A DNA stretch of 14,142 nucleotides from a bacterium (GCA_027064085.1 JAMOQH010000067.1:1-14142); one strand, 5' to 3'; counted from the first letter of the stretch, positions 1 through 6,049 are shown. A program made the numbers and translations. Notes: generated by a model from the sequence alone, not told the origin.

Positions 1-5
1 TAATA

Positions 6-154
6 TTACTTATTTTCTACATTTAACTCTTTTTGTAATTCTTTAACTTTTTAATAGATAATTTAGTATATTTTTGTACAAATGCTATTTCGGCACCATC
101 TTTTAACATCTCAATTGCTGTTTCTATTTTACCCTTTTCTATACCCTTTTGCAT
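6..154 (-). pseudogene. C-terminal remnant of an Rpn-family (PD-(D/E)XK nuclease/transposase-like) gene
   Basis: On the minus strand an ATG at 154 opens a 43-codon frame ending at 23. Its start MQKGIEKGKIETA followed by EMLKDGAEIAFVQKYTKLS is the typical tail of Rpn-family proteins: a charged EKGxxEGK stretch, then a helix-turn-helix-like end, comparable to the tail of the Rpn gene at 4819-5757. Near the end the frame appears to slip: adding one A to the A-run around 46-50 would give a longer, more family-like ending (VKELQKELN) stopping at 6-8. Nothing nuclease-like is readable upstream (155-400), and no Shine-Dalgarno site precedes the ATG. I read it as a decayed fragment; a short expressed peptide cannot be excluded. 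Confidence 0.55.
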
Positions 155-401
155 AAAAGAAAAACAAACTTAGTGAATTAAACTAACAACAGTAACACAA
201 ATAACTATATTTTGAAAATTAAAATTATTTTTAGTGTCTGAGAATAATTTTATCATTTATCAATACATAATTAACAGCAATTTGTCAAAGATTTTTATAA
301 AAAAAATAAAAAATAAAAAATTATAAAAATAAAGTAAAATTTCTTGATTTTTATTTCATTTTATATGATTAAGTAAGTAATTTTTTTTATTAGGAGAATA
401 T
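155..401. other. AT-rich non-coding region upstream of the phosphate operon
   Basis: About 250 bases with long A and T runs and no credible coding frame. It separates the Rpn remnant from the DUF47 gene and must contain the operon promoter. No palindrome resembling a Pho box could be recognised with confidence. Confidence 0.5.
341..369 (+). promoter_or_regulatory. Weak candidate promoter for the DUF47-pit operon
   Basis: TTCTTG (341-346) and TATGAT (364-369) are separated by 17 bases and would start transcription around 376, just before the AGGAG ribosome site at 392-396. The -10 is good and the -35 poor. In DNA this rich in A and T such matches arise by chance, so this is only a candidate. 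Confidence 0.27.
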
Positions 402-1085
402 ATGAGTGTATTTACAAGCTTTAACAAACTATTTGGCAAATCCCCATTCATTCCATTGATTGAACACATGGAAAGCGTTAAAAGATCAGTTGGTTTTGTT
501 CCGGAGCTTCTTGACTCATTTATAAGTGATAATAAAGAAACAATAGTTTCTTCCATAAAAAATATATCAGAAAAAGAACATGAAGCAGATATAATAAAAA
601 ATCATTTAAGAGACAACCTACCATCCTCTCCATTTAATGGTAGTATTAATCAAGATATTCTAAATATTTTACATTCACAAGATAGTATTGCTGATTGTGC
701 AGAAGATTTAGCTCACTTAATTGAAATAAAGCCAATGGGTGTAATAGATGAAATGAAAAAACCTTTAAAAGACTTTTATGAGAAAGTCATGGAAACTGTA
801 GAAATGATTCATAATATAGTAATAAAATTAGATTCTTTATCAAAAGCAACATTTTCTGGCCCATTGGCAAAAAAATTATTAAAAGATATTAATGAATTAT
901 GTGAACAAGAACATATTGCTGATGTTGCTCAAATTAAAGCAGCAAAAATACTTTTTGCAAATGAAGACAAAATATCTGCAACAGAAATATTTATATGGTC
1001 AAAAATATTAAATAAATTAGGAGATATTGCTAATAATGCTGAAAAAACTGGTAATTTAATCAGACTATTATTAATTTTAAAATAG
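402..1085 (+). CDS. DUF47 / PhoU-like phosphate transport regulator (Pit accessory protein)
   Basis: A 227-residue all-helical protein of the DUF47 (TIGR00153-type) family, soluble PhoU relatives usually encoded next to Pit phosphate carriers and thought to modulate them. Visible family marks are the two metal-binding E-x-x-x-D type motifs, EKEHEAD (57-63) and EQEHIAD (168-174), in the two halves, and the SQDSIADCAEDL (92-103) and GDIANNAEKTGNLIR (207-221) segments. Length is normal for the family. The start is set by AGGAG at 392-396, 5 bases before the ATG. The pit gene follows after 7 bases, so the two are surely co-transcribed and probably translationally coupled. Function is inferred from the family and the neighbour; the identification itself is strong. 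Confidence 0.92.
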   Translation: MSVFTSFNKLFGKSPFIPLIEHMESVKRSVGFVPELLDSFISDNKETIVSSIKNISEKEHEADIIKNHLRDNLPSSPFNGSINQDILNILHSQDSIADCAEDLAHLIEIKPMGVIDEMKKPLKDFYEKVMETVEMIHNIVIKLDSLSKATFSGPLAKKLLKDINELCEQEHIADVAQIKAAKILFANEDKISATEIFIWSKILNKLGDIANNAEKTGNLIRLLLILK

Positions 1086-1092
1086 GTAGTAT

Positions 1093-2352
1093 ATGCAAAT
1101 ATTAGAACAATACTCTACAATTTTAATTACAATAACTGTTTTAGTAGGCTTATTTCAAGCATGGAATATTGGAGCAAATGATGTTGCTAATGCAATGGGC
1201 ACATCTGTTGGAAGTGAGGCAATTTCATTCAAACAAGCGATTATTATTGCAGGAGTTTTTGAATTTTTAGGTGTAGTTATCGCAGGAGGAAGCGTTACTT
1301 CTACAATAAAAAAAGGTATTATCTCCCCTACTCTTTTTGAACATACTCCCGAAATTTTTGTATTTGGAATGATAGCCTCTCTTTTAGCTGCAAGTATATG
1401 GCTTTTTATTGCAACAATATCAGGACAACCAGTATCAACCACTCATTCTATAGTTGGTGCTATTATGGGCTTTGCTATTACTTCTGTTGGATGGGGAAGT
1501 GTTTCTTGGAGCAAAGTGAGTATGATAGTCGCTTCTTGGATTATTTCACCATTAATGGGCGGTATACTTGCTTTTTTAGTTTTTATTTATATAAGAAAAC
1601 ATATTTTAAATTCGGAAACACCAATTAGTTCAACAAAAAAGCATACTCCTTATATATTATTTTTTAGCTCATTTATTTTAACTATATTACTTTTTAAAAA
1701 AGGATTAAAAAATTTACATTTAAACAACTCTATACTAATGGTTTTACTGTATTCTACCATTGTTGGAATTATAATATTTATTATTGCAAAGTATTTTTTA
1801 AATAAAATGCAAGAAAATGATGATGAATATTATAAAAAAATAATAAAAGTAGAAAAAATATTTGGATTTTTTCAAATTGCAACAGCTGCATTTGTCGCTT
1901 TCGCCCATGGCTCTAATGATGTTGCAAATGCAGTTGGTCCTATGGCTGCCGTTGTTGAAACAATGAAACATGGAGTTTCTGGTAAAGCAAGCTTACCCTC
2001 TTGGGTACTACTTTCAGGAGGTATTTTTATCGTTATAGGGCTTGCAACTTATGGATATAAAGTTATTAAAACAGTTGGAAGTAAAATTACAGAAATAACT
2101 CCAACAAGAGGTTTTGCCGCAGAAATAGGAGCAGCAACAACAATAATTATAGCGTCAAGTATAGGATTACCTATTTCTACAACTCATGTTTTAATAGGTG
2201 CTGTTATTGGAATAGGCTTTGCAAGAGGTGTAAGTGCATTAAATTTAAATATTCTAAAAAAAATTGTTGCATCTTGGGTAATAACACTTCCAGTTTCTGC
2301 AATTATTTCTTCTATTGTGTTTATAATATTAAAAGCTATTTTTTTAAAATAA
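1093..2352 (+). CDS. pit: Pit-family inorganic phosphate transporter
   Basis: A 419-residue integral inner-membrane protein of the PHO4/Pit family, which imports inorganic phosphate (as metal-phosphate with protons, or with sodium) at low affinity. The two inverted halves each carry the signature: GANDVANAMG (27-36) plus GQPVSTTHS (111-119) in the first, and GSNDVANAVG (273-282) plus GLPISTTH (358-365) in the second. About ten hydrophobic helices surround a charged central loop at about 170-255. It begins 7 bases after the DUF47 stop; the only ribosome-site-like sequence (TAGGT, 1083-1087) overlaps that stop, which suggests coupling. Whether the ion is H+ or Na+ cannot be told from the sequence. 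A hairpin terminator follows at 2378-2416. Confidence 0.95.
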   Translation: MQILEQYSTILITITVLVGLFQAWNIGANDVANAMGTSVGSEAISFKQAIIIAGVFEFLGVVIAGGSVTSTIKKGIISPTLFEHTPEIFVFGMIASLLAASIWLFIATISGQPVSTTHSIVGAIMGFAITSVGWGSVSWSKVSMIVASWIISPLMGGILAFLVFIYIRKHILNSETPISSTKKHTPYILFFSSFILTILLFKKGLKNLHLNNSILMVLLYSTIVGIIIFIIAKYFLNKMQENDDEYYKKIIKVEKIFGFFQIATAAFVAFAHGSNDVANAVGPMAAVVETMKHGVSGKASLPSWVLLSGGIFIVIGLATYGYKVIKTVGSKITEITPTRGFAAEIGAATTIIIASSIGLPISTTHVLIGAVIGIGFARGVSALNLNILKKIVASWVITLPVSAIISSIVFIILKAIFLK

Positions 2353-2377
2353 TAATTATTTAAATATTAATAAAATT

Positions 2378-2416
2378 AAAAGCAAGATCCAGTTTTTTAA
2401 AACTTAGCTTGCTTTT
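2378..2416 (+). terminator. Hairpin terminator after pit
   Basis: AAAAGCAAG (2378-2386) pairs with CTTGCTTTT (2408-2416), and inside it AGTTTT (2391-2396) pairs with AAAACT (2399-2404), giving a long two-part stem ending in TTTT. It lies 25 bases after the pit stop codon. The flanking A and T runs would let it act on both strands, helped by the next hairpin. Confidence 0.65.
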
Positions 2417-2420
2417 GTGA

Positions 2421-2443
2421 AGAAAACACTGTTTTAGACAGTG
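2421..2443 (-). terminator. Hairpin terminator for the minus-strand lipoprotein gene
   Basis: Read on the minus strand, CACTGT and ACAGTG (2427-2443) form a 6-bp stem with a 5-base loop, followed at once by TTTTCT (2421-2426). It lies 17 bases past the stop codon of the lipoprotein gene and back to back with the pit terminator, as expected between convergent operons. Confidence 0.65.
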
Positions 2444-2460
2444 GTTGATGAACAACATAA

Positions 2461-3696
2461 CTAATTCATAGTATCCCATAATACTGTTTGAACCTCTATA
2501 CACTCTCCATTAGCTACAACTGTTGATTCCATACTATCACTTAAGGTAACTTCAACTAACTTTAAATTTGTAACTTCTGCTTTAGATTTAGGAGTATATG
2601 CATCTCCTGAAATCACTTTTATAACTCCTGATTTTTGAAAGTATCTTTTATCATTATTTTTGATTAAAACACATTGGTCACAATTTACATAATTACTATT
2701 ATTTTGTGCAGATAAATCATAAGAACCCATTGCAGTATTAGTATAAAACTCAAATGAAATGTCATAATCACCATTTACACTATTATAAGTTGTCGCTAAA
2801 TCAGTATTTACAGTTATGGTATCAAAAGAAAGTCCTATGCAACCGCTAGTATTAACACATACTTTTTTAGTTTCATCACAAGTAGCTCCAGTTAAAGAAC
2901 AATCATTAGTAAGTTTCCATACATGAGCCTCGCAGGTTTCAACTTTGCCATTATTACATCTAGTTTCATTGTTTTCACAAGAAATATTATCTGTTGTATC
3001 CCAAGTACTATTTTCTATTTTAATACAAGAACCACCCTCTACAACGGTAGATTTATAACCATTATTTTCATCTAGAGTAACTTCAACTAATTCAGTATCT
3101 AAAATACTACCACTACTCTTCCCTGTAAAAGCATCTCCAGAAAGTATTTTTAAACTTCCTAGTTTAGGATAATAATATTTATCATTATTTTGAACTAAAA
3201 CACATTGTTTACATGTTTTATAATTATCATTAATTCCTACAGATACTAAATCATAATCTCCAACTAAAGAAGACTCATAAAATTCAAGAATTAACTTATA
3301 ATTTCCAAGTACAGAATTATAAACACTAGCTCCATTATCAAAACCATCTAACACTATATTATCAAAATTAACAATTTCACATTCTTTTTCTATTAATACA
3401 CATTTATTATCTTTTTTTCTATAATTACTCTTACAAGTCCATTCACAGTTTGTAGCCTCTGACCATTTATTATTTTCCCATTTTATATCAACTTCAGCTT
3501 GTACAGTATTTGAATTTTCAGGTGAATTATCTTTACAACTAACTTTCTTAATATTATTTATACATTTATTATTTTCTATATGTTCATTTTCTTTACATTC
3601 ATTATTTTTATTATCTCTATCTTCTGAACATCCATTTAACATAAAAAATATACTTAACAGAATAATAATTACACTATAGTTCATTAATTTGCTCAT
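2461..3696 (-). CDS. Lipoprotein with two copies of an unrecognised ~125-residue domain
   Basis: A 411-residue predicted lipoprotein: hydrophobic signal at 8-20 and lipobox LNGC with the acylated cysteine at 23, followed by an acidic/Asn-rich stretch. Residues 34-100 are Cys-rich, with spacing like CEWTC and C-x-N-x-x-C motifs. Two homologous modules follow, 106-234 and 286-409, both built as YNSVxGxYxxxxEFY, NYxxCxQCVL, NNDKxYxxK, SGDAxTxKS, VEVTL, STVV and ending in TWDT or LWDT. Between them lies a Cys-rich linker (240-280) with RCNNG and W-x-x-x-x-x-C. I do not recognise the repeated domain; similar Cys-rich layouts occur in lipoproteins of myxobacteria-like organisms. Start fixed by AGGAG at 3702-3706 and a good promoter at 3716-3744. 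Probably envelope-anchored; function unknown. Confidence 0.82.
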   Translation of the reverse strand: MSKLMNYSVIIILLSIFFMLNGCSEDRDNKNNECKENEHIENNKCINNIKKVSCKDNSPENSNTVQAEVDIKWENNKWSEATNCEWTCKSNYRKKDNKCVLIEKECEIVNFDNIVLDGFDNGASVYNSVLGNYKLILEFYESSLVGDYDLVSVGINDNYKTCKQCVLVQNNDKYYYPKLGSLKILSGDAFTGKSSGSILDTELVEVTLDENNGYKSTVVEGGSCIKIENSTWDTTDNISCENNETRCNNGKVETCEAHVWKLTNDCSLTGATCDETKKVCVNTSGCIGLSFDTITVNTDLATTYNSVNGDYDISFEFYTNTAMGSYDLSAQNNSNYVNCDQCVLIKNNDKRYFQKSGVIKVISGDAYTPKSKAEVTNLKLVEVTLSDSMESTVVANGECIEVQTVLWDTMN

Positions 3697-3715
3697 TTTC
3701 TCTCCTAAAAATTTG

Positions 3716-3744
3716 ATTATAGTTTATTTTATTTATCTTTTCAA
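3716..3744 (-). promoter_or_regulatory. Promoter of the duplicated-domain lipoprotein gene
   Basis: On the minus strand TTGAAA (3739-3744) and TATAAT (3716-3721) are exactly 17 bases apart, 11 of 12 consensus positions. Transcription would begin near 3709, leaving a leader of about 13 bases that still includes the AGGAG site. This makes the lipoprotein gene its own transcription unit, separate from the C2-like gene upstream. Confidence 0.65.
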
Positions 3745-3759
3745 ATTATGAAAATTATT

Positions 3760-4377
3760 TTATTGTTTTTTATTATTGTTTTTTATTTTTTCCTTATTAT
3801 TATATAAATAAATTATCAATGTGAAAAAGGCAACAAGACCTAGAAATACTAAGTTGCCAAATGTAAAAAACACATTAAAATCAGATATTTTACCTACTGC
3901 GTGACTAGCTCTGTAATGAGTATTCATACTTAATATAGCAGCTGCAAGAGATACAATAGTTAAAATTGTAAGAATAAATTCAACACTATCTGCTTTTTTT
4001 CTTTGCTTGTGATTATAAATATCTTCGATATTATCTTTAATTTTTGAGTTAACTAGTTCTATTTCTAATACATTTTTAAGCTTAGTGTAAACAATATTAG
4101 GCTGAATAGAATCATTTACTTTTACATCTTTATCCACAACAGTAATCGTAGAAGACTTTTTAAGGTCTGTCACCATAAATTCACAAGTATAACTATTTTT
4201 ACAAACCTGACTTTTATAACTAACTCCATTTATCACGATATAAATATCAGGCTTTCCTCTAAAAATATCCCAAGACTTACCATTTGGCTTCTTTTTATTT
4301 GCTGTTACTTCAATTATTGTCTTAGAATATAAGGCAAATGATGATAAAACTAATACTAAAATTAAAAACCTTTTCAT
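3760..4377 (-). CDS. Secreted C2-like domain protein with two C-terminal membrane helices
   Basis: The frame is open to 4443, but AAGGAG lies 8 bases before the ATG at 4377 and the protein then begins with a clean signal peptide (MKRFLILVLVLSSFALYSK), so I choose 205 residues. Residues 20-105 look like a C2-type beta sandwich: GKSWD, GKPDIYIVI (41-49) and VVDKDVKVND (80-89) place Asp residues (38, 44, 82, 84, 89) as in calcium-binding C2 loops. Cys59 and Cys65 could form a disulphide. After a charged stretch (112-130) come two hydrophobic helices (about 132-151 and 169-192) and a Lys/Asn-rich tail. The C2 assignment is pattern-based, with no strong family name. The likely arrangement is a C2 domain held on the periplasmic face of the inner membrane. 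Neighbours give no functional clue. Confidence 0.75.
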   Translation of the reverse strand: MKRFLILVLVLSSFALYSKTIIEVTANKKKPNGKSWDIFRGKPDIYIVINGVSYKSQVCKNSYTCEFMVTDLKKSSTITVVDKDVKVNDSIQPNIVYTKLKNVLEIELVNSKIKDNIEDIYNHKQRKKADSVEFILTILTIVSLAAAILSMNTHYRASHAVGKISDFNVFFTFGNLVFLGLVAFFTLIIYLYNNKEKIKNNNKKQ

Positions 4378-4430
4378 ATTTATATCTCCTTTTATATAAA
4401 AATTAATCTCAACTAGTCCATTCCCCTCCA

Positions 4431-4450
4431 CAAGGGGTTGCAACCCCTTG
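4431..4450. repeat. Perfect 20-bp GC-rich palindrome
   Basis: CAAGGGGTTG immediately followed by its exact reverse complement CAACCCCTTG, 60 percent GC in a region near 30 percent. It lies between the C2-like gene and the small coiled-coil gene, 9 bases past the stop of the latter. On either strand it would fold into a strong hairpin but no T-tract follows, so it is not a classical terminator. It could be a REP-like repeat, an RNA processing or stability element, or a protein-binding site. No second copy is in this window. Confidence 0.8.
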
Positions 4451-4459
4451 CTTAGTCTC

Positions 4460-4771
4460 CTATTTCTTATCCGCTATACCAAAAGCCTTCCAACTCCCCT
4501 TATCAACTTTAATCTTAATCAACTTCTTATACTCAGCATAAACCTTCACTGCCTCATCTTTCTTCTTTTCCAATGCCTCTGTTTTAAGTTTCAATTCAGT
4601 TTTCAATTTCTCCTGCTCAGAATCCAATTTTTCTAATTCAGCCTTAAATTCTTTTAATTTTGTACCTGCCTCTGCTGTCATTCCTACAGTTGAAAGAATT
4701 TCCACATAATCAGGGATTGCTTCACCCATTAAATTCAAATTTGTTAATAATTCGTTAAAACTTGTATTCAT
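4460..4771 (-). CDS. Small coiled-coil protein of unknown function
   Basis: A 103-residue protein starting MNTSFNELL. An ATG at 4783 is in frame, but it forms part of the ribosome site (GGAGGAC, 4775-4781), so the ATG at 4771 is the start. Residues 1-40 include a hydrophobic N-terminal part (LLTNLNLMG, IPDYVEIL). About 41-92 is a strongly charged Lys/Glu heptad-rich helix, very likely a coiled coil. The end is WKAFGIADKK. I recall small proteins with this architecture (a coiled coil ending in W-x-x-F-G-I-x-D-K) recurring in several bacterial phyla, but no function that I know. It is divergent from the Rpn gene, 47 bases start to start, and followed by the 20-bp palindrome. Cytosolic; no signal peptide. 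Confidence 0.8.
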   Translation of the reverse strand: MNTSFNELLTNLNLMGEAIPDYVEILSTVGMTAEAGTKLKEFKAELEKLDSEQEKLKTELKLKTEALEKKKDEAVKVYAEYKKLIKIKVDKGSWKAFGIADKK

Positions 4772-4805
4772 AATGTCCTCCATTAATTAAAAAAATAAAA
4801 TTTGT

Positions 4806-4830
4806 ATCTAGGATATCTTTGATCCTAGAT
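4806..4830. repeat. 9-bp inverted repeat at the start of the Rpn gene
   Basis: ATCTAGGAT (4806-4814) pairs perfectly with ATCCTAGAT (4822-4830) across a 7-base loop. The loop contains the TTG that opens the Rpn frame (4819-4821). It lies in the intergenic region between divergent genes and shares the core TAGGAT with the neighbouring palindrome at 4850-4870. Confidence 0.75.
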
Positions 4831-5757
4831 GATTTTGTGATTATTATAGATAGGATATACAATATCCTATTTGTAAAAGAACTTGATTTTAGAACTTTAA
4901 GAAGGGTTGACAGACGGGGCGTGTCTGAATATGATAAAGATAAAACTACTGATGTTTTATGGAAAATTAAATATAAAGGTCAATTTATTTATATAGGTAT
5001 TTTAATAGAAGTACAATCAACCAATGATAATACTATGCCTATTAGATTTTTAGATTATATTGGTTTATTTTATGAAAATCAGTACCAATCTTTAAAAATG
5101 AATGAGAAAATTATACCAATAATTCCAATATTATTATATATTGGTAGTGAAAACTGGAATGCAAAAATTAAATTTCATGATTTAGTTAATATACCTGATG
5201 AAAGTTTAAATAAATTTATCCCTGATTTTGAGTATATTCCAATAATATTAAATGATATTACTAAAGAAAAGCTTACAAAAGCAGAATCAATGCTGACAAG
5301 GTTACTTTCTTTAAATAAAAGTGAAAGCTTAGATGATTTCAGAGAATTATCAGAAAATATTTTTAATCTAATACTTACATTTACTGATAAAACGAGGCAA
5401 GAAAAGTATTCTAAACATTTTCTAAAATATGTACAACAAGTTTTAGGTAAAAAAATAGATCAAAAAAGAACTAAAGAAATAATAGAAGATATTGAACAAG
5501 GAGGTGATATGTTTTTTGTAACATTAGAACATTTGTTTGAAGATGATAAAAAAGCACTGGAAGATGCAAATAAGGCTAAAGAAAAAGCCTTAAAAAAAGA
5601 GGAAAAAGAGAGGAAAGCCAAAGAAAAGGCCTTGAAGAAAATAGAAAAGAGTGTTTTAAAGATGCTTAAAAAAGGTCTTTCTGTTGACGAAATAGCTGAT
5701 TTTCTTGATTTAAGTAAAAAAGAAATAGAGAAAATAAAAAAAGATAATAAAGTATAG
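4819..5757 (+). CDS. Rpn-family recombination-promoting nuclease / PD-(D/E)XK transposase-like protein, N-terminus apparently short
   Basis: The 312-residue frame matches the Rpn/YhgA-like (Transposase_31-type) family: ELDFRTLRRVD (21-31), DVLWKIKYKG (45-54), the PD-(D/E)XK core with D45 and IEVQS (E64, Q66), then MPIRFLDYIGLFYE (73-86) and IPILLYIG. The tail (about 245-312) is a Lys/Glu-rich helix with two 14-residue repeats and a helix-turn-helix-like end (LSVDEIADFLDLSKKEIEKI). Family members usually have some 30-45 further N-terminal residues (with an FKxLF-type segment) that are absent here. The only starts are TTG (4819) or GTG (4837), both without a ribosome site and lying among palindromes, so the 5' end may be truncated. 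An internal ATG with a perfect Shine-Dalgarno site lies at 5509. Rpn proteins are DNA endonucleases linked to recombination and phage defence. Confidence 0.8.
   Translation: MILDDFVIIIDRIYNILFVKELDFRTLRRVDRRGVSEYDKDKTTDVLWKIKYKGQFIYIGILIEVQSTNDNTMPIRFLDYIGLFYENQYQSLKMNEKIIPIIPILLYIGSENWNAKIKFHDLVNIPDESLNKFIPDFEYIPIILNDITKEKLTKAESMLTRLLSLNKSESLDDFRELSENIFNLILTFTDKTRQEKYSKHFLKYVQQVLGKKIDQKRTKEIIEDIEQGGDMFFVTLEHLFEDDKKALEDANKAKEKALKKEEKERKAKEKALKKIEKSVLKMLKKGLSVDEIADFLDLSKKEIEKIKKDNKV
4850..4870. repeat. 9-bp inverted repeat inside the 5' end of the Rpn frame
   Basis: ATAGGATAT (4850-4858), three-base loop, ATATCCTAT (4862-4870): a perfect, tight hairpin that encodes residues 11-17 of the Rpn frame. 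It shares the TAGGAT core with the palindrome at 4806-4830. Together they put four half-sites of one motif within 65 bases. Confidence 0.78.
5498..5508 (+). promoter_or_regulatory. Perfect Shine-Dalgarno sequence inside the Rpn gene
   Basis: AAGGAGGTGAT is the full complement of the canonical 16S rRNA 3' end and sits directly in front of an in-frame ATG (5509), with 4 bases between AGGAGG and the ATG. It is the best ribosome site in the whole window, and the main Rpn start has none. It is the main evidence for the internal small protein. Confidence 0.7.
5509..5757 (+). CDS. Predicted gene-within-gene: C-terminal short form of Rpn (RpnS-like)
   Basis: An ATG at 5509, in frame with the Rpn gene (residue 231), would give an 82-residue protein sharing the Rpn stop codon. 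It begins MFFVTLEHLFEDDKKALED, continues into a Lys/Glu-rich coiled-coil stretch with two copies of KAKEKALKK 14 residues apart, and ends in the helix-turn-helix-like DEIADFLDLSKKEIEKI. A perfect Shine-Dalgarno sequence precedes it. For E. coli Rpn proteins, small C-terminal forms translated from inside the gene are known to block the toxicity of the full nuclease; this layout fits that model. The sequence shows the ribosome site and frame; translation and antitoxin activity are inferred. Confidence 0.55.
   Translation: MFFVTLEHLFEDDKKALEDANKAKEKALKKEEKERKAKEKALKKIEKSVLKMLKKGLSVDEIADFLDLSKKEIEKIKKDNKV
5572..5655 (+). repeat. Tandem 42-bp (14-residue) repeat in the Rpn tail
   Basis: Two adjacent units encode KAKEKALKKEEKER (5572-5613) and KAKEKALKKIEKSV (5614-5655). 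The first nine residues are identical, with synonymous base changes. The period of 14 residues, two heptads, would preserve coiled-coil phase when units are gained or lost. Confidence 0.7.
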
Positions 5758-5766
5758 CTTTATTAT
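5744..5766 (+). terminator. AU-only stem-loop spanning the Rpn stop codon
   Basis: ATAATAAAG (5744-5752) pairs with CTTTATTAT (5758-5766), with the TAG stop in the 5-base loop. The stem has only one G-C pair and no clear T-tract follows, so termination here would be weak. No better terminator is seen before 6102. Confidence 0.3.
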
Positions 5767-6046
5767 TGTACCTATCTTTTTGAAAATTAATTTCAGTTTC
5801 TATTGATTTTAAATTTTCTTCTCTTCGTTTGGTTTTAATTTAATATTTCACGAAACTTCATTCAAAAACAAGGATTATCAGAACTTATTGATGTTTCTAT
5901 TGCAAATTATTATATTTTTTAGCCTTTCATAATCCATAAATGGTTTATTACAGGCAAATTTTAACTAATTTTGCATTTGCAAAATGGATTTAAAATTTTA
6001 TATATTTTATGTGATAATTTTATTTTCAAGTCAAATTTTGCAAAAT
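5767..6046. other. Intergenic region with no gene between Rpn and the permease
   Basis: No credible coding frame on either strand. The first half is AT-rich without recognisable structure apart from a short CCATAAATGG inverted repeat at 5934-5943. The second half contains two larger related palindromes (5968-5985 and 6032-6049), the second of which runs into the -35 of the permease promoter. Confidence 0.5.
5968..5985. repeat. Palindrome (distal) upstream of the permease gene
   Basis: ATTTTGCA, two bases, TGCAAAAT: a perfect 8-bp inverted repeat. It shares the TTTTGCA/TGCAAAA core with the palindrome at 6032-6049; their centres are 64 bases apart, about six helical turns. It may be a regulator-binding site. 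Confidence 0.6.
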
Positions 6047-6049
6047 TTG
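6032..6049. promoter_or_regulatory. Palindrome overlapping the -35 of the permease promoter, candidate operator
   Basis: CAAATTTTG followed directly by its reverse complement CAAAATTTG, a perfect 18-bp palindrome. Its last three bases are the first three of the candidate -35 (6047-6052). A protein bound here would block RNA polymerase. Operator function is inferred from position and symmetry only. Confidence 0.5.

Noticed and set aside
356-556. 66-codon open frame on the minus strand
   Set aside because: Antisense to the start of the DUF47 gene, no ribosome site and no family resemblance.
3738-3754. TTTTCA/TGAAAA hairpin after the C2-like gene
   Set aside because: A-T rich, no T-tract on the minus strand, and it overlaps the -35 of the lipoprotein promoter by chance-level similarity.
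4378-4443. N-terminal extension of the C2-like protein (22 residues)
   Set aside because: It would bury the signal peptide and overlap the 20-bp palindrome; AAGGAG points to the ATG at 4377.
4448-4636. 62-codon plus-strand frame
   Set aside because: Antisense shadow of the small coiled-coil gene; hydrophobic composition arises from complementing Lys/Glu codons.
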